Source of the DNA: a virus
Direction: 5' to 3' (one strand)
DNA length: 61,142 nucleotides
Virus record (IMG/VR): IMGVR_UViG_3300008450_000038
Location: 1 to 61,142 of that record
In this document: positions 16,001 through 25,630 of the stretch, in pieces
Position numbering within the stretch: the stretch's first letter is position 1
Layout of the letters: each line of letters starts with the position of its first letter
Notes under the pieces: generated by a model
The model's database searches: none
Seen by the model: the letters and a program-made list of their open reading frames with translations, nothing else
Told to the model about the DNA's origin: nothing
Position numbers and translations under genes: made by a program

Positions 16001-18855
16001 CACAATACACTTCAGGTGGTGGAACTTACCCACTTAGAGATGTAAATGAAACTCCTCCATATGATTATCAAGAAGATTTAGCAGCAAATAATATTTTAGC
16101 AGATACTGGGTTAGATCAAACTGCTATTGAAAGATATGCTAATGGAGTTCCGTGGAATGATACAGTAAAGCAGTACCAGCATTTGATACTAAATAAGTAT
16201 CAGACAGTATTCATGCTAGAACCTAATGCATCTAGTTATGTTAATGGTATTTCGTTACTTAAACCAACAGATGCAGCAGCTTATAAAGGAGCTAGCTATC
16301 TATCTAATTTATATGGTGAGACAGGTATTGCATTAGGATTAGTGTCAGGTCCTCCAGTACTTGGTGGATACAAGGATACCAGATGGACATTTGAGAATAT
16401 AGTCCTAGACGCTGCTAAAAAAATAGCAAGAGAGGGAGCCGCATCTTTATTTAATGGAGTAACCCCACAAGTTTGGGGAGAACCTGTAGGAACTCCTAGC
16501 ACCATTAATTCAGGACAAAATCATGTTGGTAATTCATGGTTTCCTAGCAGTGGAAATCCATATTTTGTAGATTATTTTGAAGTAATACCATCAGGTTATG
16601 CAGAAGGATTTGCATTTGAGTATACAGGCCCGGTAGCATTAGATTTTAGAATTGATATTGATTATAAATATGGACACTACAGAGCTTCATGTGTATGTGG
16701 GGCAGATGGCTGTATAGATAATAGAGAATCTAGTAACCATAGGATTTATATTAATAAAAAAGATGCAGGATCAGATTCTTTTACTACTGCAAACTATGTG
16801 GATAGAATGTTTTATGTAAGTGACGCTCGATGTAATGCATGGCCAACTGATGTGCAAGCTGGTTATTCTGAAAATCCTAACATAATTTATGATACTACAT
16901 TAGTTCCAGGAGATAGGATAGCTGTAACTGTGGCAAACATTAGTGGAAATGATGGTCAAGAAGATTTATATCTTGCTAGATTTATTATTAGAATTTATCC
17001 AGTTACAGGAATTACACCTGGAGATGCTACAACTAATACAGGATACTGGCTGGAAACATTCTTATTAGATGAGAAGTTAAAGTCAGGATTAAAGAACTTA
17101 ATACTCAGAGCAGTTACTCAGGATCACCATGTATTAAGACAAGAAGAAGCAATTAAAGGTCGTCCTAATGCATACCTTACTAACTTATGTGCTGAGAAGT
17201 CAGATGTATTCGAACCATTTGATCAACAGAAATTAGTATGGACTGGATTCTATAGAGACTTATCTGATGCTGATACTACTACTGGACTCGCACCAATTTA
17301 TACTTACAATGATATTGAAAGTGGAGATGGTAAAAGAAACACTAATAAGGTATTAAGAGTTTCATCTAGTGTAAATACTTTTGAACCAAATCCTGTATGT
17401 GCAGGAGACTGGACTACTTTTTATGACTCCACAGATGTACCAAACTATGTTGCAAGTGGACATGATGTTTATTTAGGGGAAGACAATACAGGAACATTAC
17501 TAACAATTCAAAATTTAAATGCTATATCTGGAAGTAGTAGTACAGTAGAAATACAAATACCTTCTAATACATCTGTAGGTGTTCAGCCTATTAGCTTTTA
17601 TAAAGGGGGAGAAAAGATAGGAGAGACACAGTATGTATCTGTAGAGAATTGCACAAGTACACCAGCTCCTGTTAGAACTAAAGTTAACCTTTACACAGTT
17701 GGAGATACAGTAGATGTATTTGGTGGTGATACTTACATATGCAAGTATTCTTACAGAACTACATCATTTGACTACCCATTAAATAGATTTATCAAAGGTC
17801 CTAATGCTCTTTATAAAGACATACCAGGTACAGTAGATGACTACATCTTTGGGGATATCCCATTGAACATGAAGACTGGTATGTCAGGTGAGTACCCTGT
17901 AATGAAATTATCAAGTGCAGGATCATCATTATCTGGAGAGGAAAAAAGAAAATTAATCATACAGAATGAGAGAAACTGGACATGGGGTAACTATGACTTA
18001 TTCTCTACTGTATATCAGGTAATTGTAGAAGCTGATGACAATCTTAACTACAGATACTCTGGTGATGTAGTTAAAGGGGTATCAGAATCTTCAAGCTTAT
18101 TCTTTGATAAATCTTTAGCTGCTGATGTGGTATTTAAAACTCCACTAAAGGATTTGACTAAGCAAGATAATCTGTTGTATGAGAATCACTATTCTTCAGT
18201 TCAGGATATTAGAGTAACAGTCCCATTCCCAAAAAGAGGAAGAACGGTATCTCTATTCCCTAATAGAATAGTGAGATCTAATATTCAGACTGGGTCATTC
18301 GTAGATGCATACAGAACATTCCTTGCATTTGAATTCAAAGACATTGCACTTAATAGAGGTCCAATTAACAACATCTTTGTACTTGAAAGCTTGCTATATA
18401 TACATACTGAAAAGAGTTTATTCAAGACTCAGGGTAAGCAAACTGTAGAGTTATCTGATTCTAGTGAAGCATTCGTTGGAAGTGGGGATATCTTCATCAG
18501 AGATGTTGTAGAAATCTTATACCAATCTAATGATGGATATCTAGGATTGTATGATAAGACAGGAAGTATACTGACTAAAGATGGGTATGTGTTCTTATCT
18601 TATAATGCAAGAAAGCTATTCATGATTGGAGGTAAAGAGGAAGTTAAAGACCTGACAGTAGCAGGAATGTCTAGATGGTTTATAGATAACATCCCATTTA
18701 AGTATGACAAATACTATGGAATGAACTCTATCTTACTTGCTAATGCCCCAAATGCTGGGTTCGGATTTACCTTAGGGTATGACCCAATCTACAAAAGAAT
18801 CTTCTTAACTAAACTTGATTTAGAGACTACTCTACCTATAAACAACAATCTATAA
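13051..18855 (+). CDS. Giant tail hub/stabilisation protein (P22 gp10-like, muzzle type), N-terminal part
   Basis: 1934 aa. The first ~50 residues (RFLKGMNKDTPQIDQPDGTYRDAINAV, in pieces FLKGMNKDTP and QPDGTYRDAINAV) are the signature of the crAss-like tail stabilisation protein. Beta-propeller-like repeats dominate. About residues 1150-1320 contain a beta-sandwich insert with a CVCGADGC cluster, and about 1440-1535 (17371-17655) an Ig/IPT-like module starting PNPVCAGDW. The C-terminus ends at LGYDPIYKRIFLTKLDL, a point where related hubs normally continue; the expected continuation appears in the next ORF. The stop is TAA, then one base, then ATG. Known hubs are usually shorter, so insertions have enlarged this one. 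Confidence 0.75.
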   Translation: MAAETGRFLKGMNKDTPQIDQPDGTYRDAINAVVDSKLGAVCSDLGNELTAQILWKFVSNGVVYKVYFNIIGNIPIPGDAFIVFGSGLLEQYEYKDGSRGDIEFSGIFYLSDRDIIVDGGGTILGVGNQWIIHDTSFSANSLIGFVDSKIIPLFISTNKDFRYVKAPVASEIFFDNVKPLLGHLNFDKYHPVSGEFKILSNGNMMVYFTDNKYTKVNFEDYLSGDTSTGTPTSEYDYIIDFNPPRAFNLTRQLKCLASEFAGEIFLYPNDVNNAGIHIDRLNLFTDSGRIPIIELDGVNLGGGLKTGAYYLGLAYSDEDGFETNVLTLAPPVYIVPTPDDSFPIESIGGAPANTQTNKSIRWEIKNANIEYKYLIPYVIQYIGNELKAIKLEVVDTFSPLGNPIYVTYTGIERVATESVDKVILDKIRYLTSKVMTQLDNKLYLANMTARKDIGFQRFANSIKVEPVTREMLNFDPRYYDIYNINEGYSQLVFPDNDTTDTTLYPPAVVGDGDGSTAQTFTNFIAANYNDWHDGAEYRDGTAPYEYLATRLGRTDARYLQGLTAIQNQGYRGYRDPFLNFAYKSFRRQEVYAFYISFVLKDGSESYAYHIPGQNVDEYYKNWADFQANILQFNPGEIVVSRPNSKPYQYVDTSEFTTNTDMGHWENESEFYPDTNDFDIWNVLSNGEAFKVTGNSIRGLNVRHHKMPGNKGDYSTIKVNQDFSNPGIDSDSTGKNEERAFAETVRILGVKLSNLKIPKLILEQVQGYKIYFAKRTQVNKTILGQSLVHPANLYLAANFSATLDVAKDGPYFNIWAFEGKHITGGIHTKSAWYDKAYMGQPVMKFHDFNLLRNKHSLTGATHVDLQYIVTMQHWRGGYKNAIPSELTAQYAEDPYFKGTLFYKMFRDGYGEAEYSWIHADLANLTNANYSITELDPVTNIPIYEEFYNVPGVRFPWGQVFVGAAYWALGTSTNNGTIVDVGTKFTQYTSGGGTYPLRDVNETPPYDYQEDLAANNILADTGLDQTAIERYANGVPWNDTVKQYQHLILNKYQTVFMLEPNASSYVNGISLLKPTDAAAYKGASYLSNLYGETGIALGLVSGPPVLGGYKDTRWTFENIVLDAAKKIAREGAASLFNGVTPQVWGEPVGTPSTINSGQNHVGNSWFPSSGNPYFVDYFEVIPSGYAEGFAFEYTGPVALDFRIDIDYKYGHYRASCVCGADGCIDNRESSNHRIYINKKDAGSDSFTTANYVDRMFYVSDARCNAWPTDVQAGYSENPNIIYDTTLVPGDRIAVTVANISGNDGQEDLYLARFIIRIYPVTGITPGDATTNTGYWLETFLLDEKLKSGLKNLILRAVTQDHHVLRQEEAIKGRPNAYLTNLCAEKSDVFEPFDQQKLVWTGFYRDLSDADTTTGLAPIYTYNDIESGDGKRNTNKVLRVSSSVNTFEPNPVCAGDWTTFYDSTDVPNYVASGHDVYLGEDNTGTLLTIQNLNAISGSSSTVEIQIPSNTSVGVQPISFYKGGEKIGETQYVSVENCTSTPAPVRTKVNLYTVGDTVDVFGGDTYICKYSYRTTSFDYPLNRFIKGPNALYKDIPGTVDDYIFGDIPLNMKTGMSGEYPVMKLSSAGSSLSGEEKRKLIIQNERNWTWGNYDLFSTVYQVIVEADDNLNYRYSGDVVKGVSESSSLFFDKSLAADVVFKTPLKDLTKQDNLLYENHYSSVQDIRVTVPFPKRGRTVSLFPNRIVRSNIQTGSFVDAYRTFLAFEFKDIALNRGPINNIFVLESLLYIHTEKSLFKTQGKQTVELSDSSEAFVGSGDIFIRDVVEILYQSNDGYLGLYDKTGSILTKDGYVFLSYNARKLFMIGGKEEVKDLTVAGMSRWFIDNIPFKYDKYYGMNSILLANAPNAGFGFTLGYDPIYKRIFLTKLDLETTLPINNNL

Positions 18856-18856
18856 T

Positions 18857-21800
18857 ATGGCTTTCTGTAATAATCAATATCCTGATCAAGGGACTAATAC
18901 CCCAAATGCTGCTGTAGGTTTTAACTCTGGTACTGTCACTATTGAGACAGAAGGTATTGATATTACTTATCCTACTATAGTAATTACTGACGGAAATTTA
19001 GGATTTACTCCAAGAGAATGGTTTGGAGCTAACTTAATTGGAGCAAATATATTTGGTCTTACTTTCACGGCATCTGAAACAGCCTGGAGACTTACTACCA
19101 ATACATATGCAGCAGGACCTGCATTTAATGGTACTGATAATGAATTTTCAACTATTGATAAAGCTGGCTTCAATCTTTGTAGAGCTGGATTCTTATATAA
19201 ACCAGCTTGTATAAGCAAAATCAATGAGTGGTTAGATTCGGATGAAGCAGTCAAACAAATAGGTAGTGGATGGAGAGTTGCAACAGAAACAGACTTTAAT
19301 GAGTTGCACAGAGTAATAGGTTCTCAAAATGCAGTATATAAAGTTAGAACTAATGCACCTACAACTAGTACTACAAGTACTACATTATGGTCTACTTTGA
19401 GTACTGCAACACCAGCAGGTGTAACTTTAAATTACTCAGGATTTAATGCTTTTGCTGCTGGTGCAAGAACTATTACCGGTACAGGGGTAGCAGGAGGTAT
19501 TAACCAGCAAGCTAGATTAGCAGCATGGTGGCTAGGTCCTTCAAATGGAGATCCAAACGGAACAGATAATACTTTTACAATTAATTCTGTAATTAACACA
19601 AAATCAGTATCAGCTTGGTATCTAAATGAAAATACTCCCCCAAGTACAGGAGCCTTGATGAATTTAAGGTTTAATACTAGTGCAGTTTTAGAAGTAGGTT
19701 CTGCTAAAGTATCCAATGACCCTCTTGCTGGTAACTCAATACGTTTAGTAAGAGATTATGTTAATCCTACATGTACTGACTTAACAACATCAAATGATGC
19801 ATTAAACCGATCAATAACTTACGACTCAATTTCACTTGGAGGAGTTACATATCCTACTCTTTGGATTGGGGCTCAGAAATGGGTAGCTGCAAATCTTATA
19901 GGAAATTTTGGTAATATACCATACACAGAATCTCAAAGTGCTTGGAATAATCTTTCAGCAGAAGGTTACTCTTCTTACAATGCACCTAATGATTTATTAG
20001 GATGTTATAATGGGCATTTATATAATGGATATGCAGCTACAGCTATTAATAACAGACTTATAGCTACATCATCTCTTTATAGAGTACCATCAACAGACGA
20101 CTTTAACGAACTGCTTGCAACATTAGGACTAAGTGCTGCTACTGCTGGAGGTGAGTTAAAAACAAACTCTATATCTACAACTGAAACTTACTGGAATGAT
20201 CCTAATACTGCAGCAAATAATAGCTCTGGATTTTCAGGGATAGGTGCAGGAATTCGTGGGATAACAGGAGCTACTGCAAATTATTCTGATTTAAAAATAA
20301 GCACTAGCTTTTGGACAATAACCGCTGGAGCGTCAGCTGGACTTCAACAATCTAGAAGTCTTAGTAAAGATACCGATGCATTTAATCTATCAGATCAAGA
20401 TATAAAGTATGGATTTTCAGTAAGATTGCTTATACCTAGTATCCCAGTTAACGTATTTTTTGCTGGGGCAGGTTTAGGTACAGTTCAAATACTAGGATCA
20501 GATAGTGCTATTACTAATTCAAGTTCTGGTGGATATACTATACGATTAAGAAATGGGGAGAATGCAATTATTACAGCAACTCCTAATCCTAACTCTGTAG
20601 TTACTTCTATTGCAGCTGCAACAGTAGTAGGGAGCACATCAGTTGCTATTACAGATGGACAAATTGCTGCTTTATCAGAAGCCGTTAATGTCACTGTTAC
20701 ATTTGGCATATTTGTCCCCCCATCAATTCCTAATGAATGGGAGAAACAGAATTTATGTATAGGGGATACAGTAGTATTATCAAACTATAACTGTGACATT
20801 GTAAATACTGTATCCTACATAGTAATGGATGGAGTATCAATTAATCAATTTACTACAAATCCATCTGGAGATCCTTGCACAATATCTTTTGTAATTCCGT
20901 CTGGGGTTAGCATTGGGGAGACTGTCAGTGTAAACTTTTATGGGGGAGGTGGAACATTACTAGAGTCTCTTCCATTCTCGGTTAAGATTTGTGGGGGTGA
21001 TTTTTTTGGTCCTGATGCTAATATCGGAGCTCCTGCTTGCTCTACTATAACTTATACTAATAGTGACTGTTCTGTTATTCAGAACTTTGATCAACTATAT
21101 GTAGATGGGGTACTAGCAACATATGCAATTGTATCTAATACTCCTCCTTGTCAGATAGTCATAGAGATTCCTGAATTACAAGGAAAGTTTCCTAAGCCAG
21201 TAAAAATAGATTTCTATTCTGATGGAAGACCTTCTTTTACAGAAACCTATCTCATAACAGCAAACTGTGATGGGGTAGGTGATGGAGAAGTTGTTAACCC
21301 TAGCTGTTTGGAACTATTAGAGACAGACAATCTAACATTTGTAGACTGTCAGACAGGACAGGTAGTTCCATTTGAAGAGGGAACTGTCTTTAAAAGAACT
21401 GGGTGGACAATCTCATTTTCTACTGAACTTGGGGTATGGGAGAGTAGACATACTTATTATCCGTACATGTATATGTACAACTCAAAAGCTATGTACACTC
21501 TGTATAGGGAGTTCGGGATTGACTCATTCTGGAAACATACAGAAAGAGCTAAGAGACTTCTTTACTATGGAAGACCCCTGCAGGATAACTTTGAACTAGA
21601 AGTTATCTTCCCTGGTGAAGATAGAAGAACTACTACAGGAACCACAACTACTAGAAACTCTAATAAGATATTCTCAGCCTTTGCAATATCAGCTGACTCT
21701 TTTGAAGATGGCTTAGACATGATGAGGAATAAGTATAATCTTCCATTCACGGAGTTCTATGTTTACAATAGCTTCCAAATATCTGGACTAGTAAACATGG

Positions 21801-22111
21801 AGTATCTAAACAATGTTAGAAGAGTAGATGGAAGCTGGGTTATTAATGAGTTCAGAGATCTCAGCAGATATGGAACTAGCAGTGATGGACTTGCAACACT
21901 ATCTCCTGGTTTAGGGGAACAGATGTTCCTAGAAGAAGGAAGAATAAACATTACTTATATAAGCTCTACAAAAGAATGGTATGACCAGAGAAAGTTTGTA
22001 GATAAGTGGATAGGATTACGATTAATTTATAACCCATCTACTACCAATTCTAATGTAGATTTAGTATATTTGTACAATGTAGTCTTTAACTCTAGACAGT
22101 CGTTTAGATAA
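18857..22111 (+). CDS. Tail hub C-terminal part with two FISUMP-like domains and Ig-like modules
   Basis: 1084 aa. Residues about 36-300 and 319-527 are tandem copies resembling the Fibrobacter succinogenes major paralogous (FISUMP) domain. Copy 2 shows the family pattern ITYDSISLGGVTYPTLWIG, then WVAANL, GHLYNGYA, YRVPSTDDFNEL and a final YGFSVRLL; copy 1 ends NSIRLVRD. Next come a Big-like repeat (531-619) and two Cys-paired Ig/IPT-like modules (630-712 and 724-803). Residues 847-1084 (TISFSTELGVWESRHTYYPY, then FWKHTERAKRLLYYGR) look like the C-terminal part of gp10-like hubs. The FISUMP and Ig modules probably face outward and bind host surface glycans or proteins; that is inference. Confidence 0.65.
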   Translation: MAFCNNQYPDQGTNTPNAAVGFNSGTVTIETEGIDITYPTIVITDGNLGFTPREWFGANLIGANIFGLTFTASETAWRLTTNTYAAGPAFNGTDNEFSTIDKAGFNLCRAGFLYKPACISKINEWLDSDEAVKQIGSGWRVATETDFNELHRVIGSQNAVYKVRTNAPTTSTTSTTLWSTLSTATPAGVTLNYSGFNAFAAGARTITGTGVAGGINQQARLAAWWLGPSNGDPNGTDNTFTINSVINTKSVSAWYLNENTPPSTGALMNLRFNTSAVLEVGSAKVSNDPLAGNSIRLVRDYVNPTCTDLTTSNDALNRSITYDSISLGGVTYPTLWIGAQKWVAANLIGNFGNIPYTESQSAWNNLSAEGYSSYNAPNDLLGCYNGHLYNGYAATAINNRLIATSSLYRVPSTDDFNELLATLGLSAATAGGELKTNSISTTETYWNDPNTAANNSSGFSGIGAGIRGITGATANYSDLKISTSFWTITAGASAGLQQSRSLSKDTDAFNLSDQDIKYGFSVRLLIPSIPVNVFFAGAGLGTVQILGSDSAITNSSSGGYTIRLRNGENAIITATPNPNSVVTSIAAATVVGSTSVAITDGQIAALSEAVNVTVTFGIFVPPSIPNEWEKQNLCIGDTVVLSNYNCDIVNTVSYIVMDGVSINQFTTNPSGDPCTISFVIPSGVSIGETVSVNFYGGGGTLLESLPFSVKICGGDFFGPDANIGAPACSTITYTNSDCSVIQNFDQLYVDGVLATYAIVSNTPPCQIVIEIPELQGKFPKPVKIDFYSDGRPSFTETYLITANCDGVGDGEVVNPSCLELLETDNLTFVDCQTGQVVPFEEGTVFKRTGWTISFSTELGVWESRHTYYPYMYMYNSKAMYTLYREFGIDSFWKHTERAKRLLYYGRPLQDNFELEVIFPGEDRRTTTGTTTTRNSNKIFSAFAISADSFEDGLDMMRNKYNLPFTEFYVYNSFQISGLVNMEYLNNVRRVDGSWVINEFRDLSRYGTSSDGLATLSPGLGEQMFLEEGRINITYISSTKEWYDQRKFVDKWIGLRLIYNPSTTNSNVDLVYLYNVVFNSRQSFR

Positions 22112-22122
22112 CCTTTACTCCG

Positions 22123-25100
22123 ATGACTAAAAAAACTTACTTTAAGGGAAAGAAGAAATCAGTTAAACCTAAGAAATATCAATTTGCTGGGTTTGAGGAA
22201 GCTATGCAAATAGATAATACTGGTTACCTTAATAAACTTTACAATCCTAACTATTACGGATCTCAACAGGCTGTAGACACGACTGCTACTAAGGAGAACA
22301 TATCTAAGAATGTACAGTTAGGTCAAACAGCTGCTATAAATATACAAGGGGCTAAGGAAAATACTGCTGATGCAATAACTAGATTACAGCAAGTTAAAAC
22401 AGATGCAGAAGCTGCAGAAAAACAGCAGTTAACTGAAATGAATGAGGCTAGTAAGACACAAGCAGTAACTTCTGCTGGAGCTTCTCTTTTAACAGGATTG
22501 GGGGATATTGCTAAAACTTATCTTCCTGCAGCTGCAGCAAAAGCTTCTACTACTGCAGTAGCTAAGCCACCAGCAAATCTACTTACTAAGTTTGGGACAC
22601 CTCCTAGTTCTAACGTAATGAATTTTAAAGTTCCTGGAGCAGAATCAATAGGTGAGCAAGGAGTTAAAAATACAATAGGCTCGGCAACCTGGTCAACTCC
22701 TGGAGCCGCAGCTGCAGCAGCTGGTATTGGAATAGCTGCTAGTGTTGGGGGGTCTTTATGGGATAATTTATCAGAAGATGCTGATCCATATACTTATAGT
22801 AGAAAAGAAAAATGGGGGGATTGGGGAGGAAATATACTTTCTGAAACAGGTAAGTGGGGAGGTGTAGGAGCAACGGTAGGTGGGCCTTTAGGAGCTTTAA
22901 TAGGAGGAGTAGCTGGAGTAGGTATTGGAGCCTTTAAAGCTGCAAGAGAATCTAAACAAAATAAAAAAATGGCTAAGGAGATGACAGCTGAAAGAGATAG
23001 ACAGCAAGCTGAGTATCGTAGATTAATGAATGAATACCAATCAAATTTAGACAAACAGCAAAGAGTCTATGATTATAATAAGGCAAAGATTCAACAGAAT
23101 ATAGTTATGGGGGAAGAACAGTTAAGACAGAACAGACTTCAAGACTTAACAGAAAGTCAGTTATCTGGTAATACTTCTATAGTTAAAACTGGAGGAAAAA
23201 GAAACTACTTTGGTAAAGGTGGGGTAAGTGTTCCAGGGGGACAAATTGTCCCTATAGGTGGAGGAGCTGTAGAGTTTGTTGGAAGAAAACATTCTCAAGG
23301 TGGAATTCTACTAGACCCACAAACTGAGGTAGAAGGTGGTGAAACTATGGACCAAGTTGCAATGAATGAATATAAAGGTGGAGGTAAAATGAATGATTAC
23401 TTCTTCTCAGCTTATCTTAAACTTGGGGGTAAGTCATTTGCTCAAAGACATAAAGAATTAATTAAGAGTGGAGCTGGCCAAGCAGCTATCCAAGAGTTAG
23501 CTAGAAAACAAGAAGAGGTAGCTTATAAGAATGGAGAGAAGGATAGAAGTCCAAAACAAATTGCTAAGTATGGTGGAGTTAGACAATATGCACCTGGTGG
23601 TCCTAAAGACGATACTGTCTCAATGGCTGAGTGGAAAGCAATGGATAAGAACCAAAGGTATAAATTAGTATATGATTTAGCTGCAAAAGCAGGAGATCCA
23701 ATGCCAGAAGTAACAGCAGCTCAATGGGCTATTGAAAGTGATTTTGGAAGAGCAATGACTGGTACGTGGAACTTTTTTGGGCAAACAACTAAAAGCAAAG
23801 ATTCTACTAATTTAGCAACCCCAAGAGATCCTAGTGGTGGAAGTAAAAGGTTTAAAAATTATGAAAGCTTAGAAGATTCTGTTGCAGATCACGTTAACAG
23901 ATGGTCACCAAAATATAAAGATGCAAAGAATCCTGAGGAGGCTTTAATGATGCTTGAAAATTATGGTGGAAAAGGTAGATATGCTGAAGGTTATCCAACC
24001 AAAGAGTTCCCAGAAGGAGATTGGAAAGCCTACGTAAAAAATACAAATAGCATTATAAAACAATATGATCCTGTAGTTAAAGCAAAACCTGCAGCTGCAG
24101 CACAAGCACAAGCTCAAGTTGATGGGCAACCTATGAGTGCTGCTGAGTATCAAAGATTGACTGCAGGCAGACCTCCTCTTCCTTCTGGAGCTGTTCAATC
24201 CACATCTAGTCCAATTGATTATGCTCTTTTAGGAACTGGTTTAGGTATTGCTAGGGGTACTGGAGCTCTTGCAGGATTTGTAGGAGGTGCTGCTAGAGAT
24301 ATGGTAGGTAATGCTACAAGGCCTACACCTGGTACAGTTACACCAAGAGCTGAGTTAGTAAGAATGCCACAAACAGGTACAGGAGTAACACCTTTTGCAC
24401 CAAATGGTCCAAACTGGACATTCTGGAAACCAGGTGTTGGTGGTCAAGCAACTACCCAAGGAGGTAAATTTCCTTTAATGGCTCCTGTTAAGGAGAGTGT
24501 AGGAAAACTTCCTGATGTTGCTACAGCTCAAAAAGCTGCTGAGTTTACTCCAACTCCATTTAGTGTAACTCCTGCCGCAGATGGTACAGCAGTAGATCCA
24601 GGAACAGAGGGGCCATTCCCACAGGATCCTGCAGAAAACCTTTCTAGTGCTACTACGTTAAACTATTCTTCAAAATTTGATCCTACTATATCTCTAAAAA
24701 CTCCTCTTGAGTCTATAAAACCAGATATAAAAAAGAGTACAGAGCCTGACAGTAAACCAGAGTTTAATCCAATGTATACAAAGCAGCAGATAAAGAATGC
24801 TAGAAGATTAGCTGCTTTTGGATTTTTATCTCAACTAGCAGCACCTACAGCAGCATTGTTTATGAAACCTAAACTTGTAGGAGCTCCTCAAACTATTACT
24901 CCTGCATTGCTAGACGCTGCAATGGCTGCTAAGGCAGTAGGTCCAATGGTTACCCCTGGAACAGTTGCTGCTCAAAGACTTGGTAGAATAGCTCCGCAGA
25001 CAGACAATATCCTTAATACAAATGCTGCTACTAAGCAGTTCATGGCTAACATGGGTGACCCATCTGCTATGGTTGGAATGATTGCTAGTGATACTAGAGC

Positions 25101-25629
25101 AGCAGAAGCAGAGAGAAAAGAAATGCAAAGAGCTCAAGAAATAAATACTCAGTTAGCTTCTGAAGAAGGTAAGATTAAATTGCAGGCTAGTATGGCAAAT
25201 CAAGATGCAAGCATGCAATCCCAGATAGCAAATCAAAGAAACATCAATGAAGCACAGAACAGATACTTTGATGTTCTTTCAAGAAATCAAGCTGCTCAGA
25301 ATCAAGCTTATATAACTAATGCAGAGAATAAACTTAGAGCTGATTTAGCTAATGCAGATCTAAGAGCTGCTAAACAAAATAGAGATATAGCAGCTCTATC
25401 AGTCATGGGAAGTAACATAGCTGGTGGGGTAGGAGATATATTCTCATATGCATCAGAAGAAGCAAAAGCTAGAATAAATGCTGGGGAGACTGGAGTGTAT
25501 GATAGAAACTTCAACTCATTGTTCCTAGGTAAGACTGGTGGTGCTAAAAAGAAAATGTACGGAGGTACTAACTCATATACATCAAGACTGGGAGATTTAA
25601 AATACAAACGAGCATTAAAAGTTAAGTAA
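22123..25629 (+). CDS. Large virion protein with glucosaminidase (peptidoglycan hydrolase) domain
   Basis: 1168 aa. Residues about 505-655 match the glucosaminidase/FlgJ-type muralytic fold: AAQWAIESDFG with the likely catalytic Glu at 538, then WNFFGQTT and a terminal YVKNTNSIIKQYD helix. This domain cleaves peptidoglycan glycan strands. Upstream are a Gly/Ala-rich hydrophobic stretch at about 245-272 (GATVGGPLGALIGGVAGVGIG), which could insert in a membrane, and coiled coils (280-345). Downstream are Pro/Thr-rich linkers and a Gln/Ala-rich coiled coil (about 985-1090). It ends with a basic tail. It precedes other giant virion proteins, so it is probably a tail-lumen or cargo protein that opens the cell wall during entry. 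Confidence 0.7.
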   Translation: MTKKTYFKGKKKSVKPKKYQFAGFEEAMQIDNTGYLNKLYNPNYYGSQQAVDTTATKENISKNVQLGQTAAINIQGAKENTADAITRLQQVKTDAEAAEKQQLTEMNEASKTQAVTSAGASLLTGLGDIAKTYLPAAAAKASTTAVAKPPANLLTKFGTPPSSNVMNFKVPGAESIGEQGVKNTIGSATWSTPGAAAAAAGIGIAASVGGSLWDNLSEDADPYTYSRKEKWGDWGGNILSETGKWGGVGATVGGPLGALIGGVAGVGIGAFKAARESKQNKKMAKEMTAERDRQQAEYRRLMNEYQSNLDKQQRVYDYNKAKIQQNIVMGEEQLRQNRLQDLTESQLSGNTSIVKTGGKRNYFGKGGVSVPGGQIVPIGGGAVEFVGRKHSQGGILLDPQTEVEGGETMDQVAMNEYKGGGKMNDYFFSAYLKLGGKSFAQRHKELIKSGAGQAAIQELARKQEEVAYKNGEKDRSPKQIAKYGGVRQYAPGGPKDDTVSMAEWKAMDKNQRYKLVYDLAAKAGDPMPEVTAAQWAIESDFGRAMTGTWNFFGQTTKSKDSTNLATPRDPSGGSKRFKNYESLEDSVADHVNRWSPKYKDAKNPEEALMMLENYGGKGRYAEGYPTKEFPEGDWKAYVKNTNSIIKQYDPVVKAKPAAAAQAQAQVDGQPMSAAEYQRLTAGRPPLPSGAVQSTSSPIDYALLGTGLGIARGTGALAGFVGGAARDMVGNATRPTPGTVTPRAELVRMPQTGTGVTPFAPNGPNWTFWKPGVGGQATTQGGKFPLMAPVKESVGKLPDVATAQKAAEFTPTPFSVTPAADGTAVDPGTEGPFPQDPAENLSSATTLNYSSKFDPTISLKTPLESIKPDIKKSTEPDSKPEFNPMYTKQQIKNARRLAAFGFLSQLAAPTAALFMKPKLVGAPQTITPALLDAAMAAKAVGPMVTPGTVAAQRLGRIAPQTDNILNTNAATKQFMANMGDPSAMVGMIASDTRAAEAERKEMQRAQEINTQLASEEGKIKLQASMANQDASMQSQIANQRNINEAQNRYFDVLSRNQAAQNQAYITNAENKLRADLANADLRAAKQNRDIAALSVMGSNIAGGVGDIFSYASEEAKARINAGETGVYDRNFNSLFLGKTGGAKKKMYGGTNSYTSRLGDLKYKRALKVK

Positions 25630-25630
25630 T

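Noticed and set aside
18962-20437. A complete diversity-generating retroelement acting on the FISUMP-like domains
   Set aside because: No reverse transcriptase or template-like near repeat was seen in the window; only the target-type domain is present.
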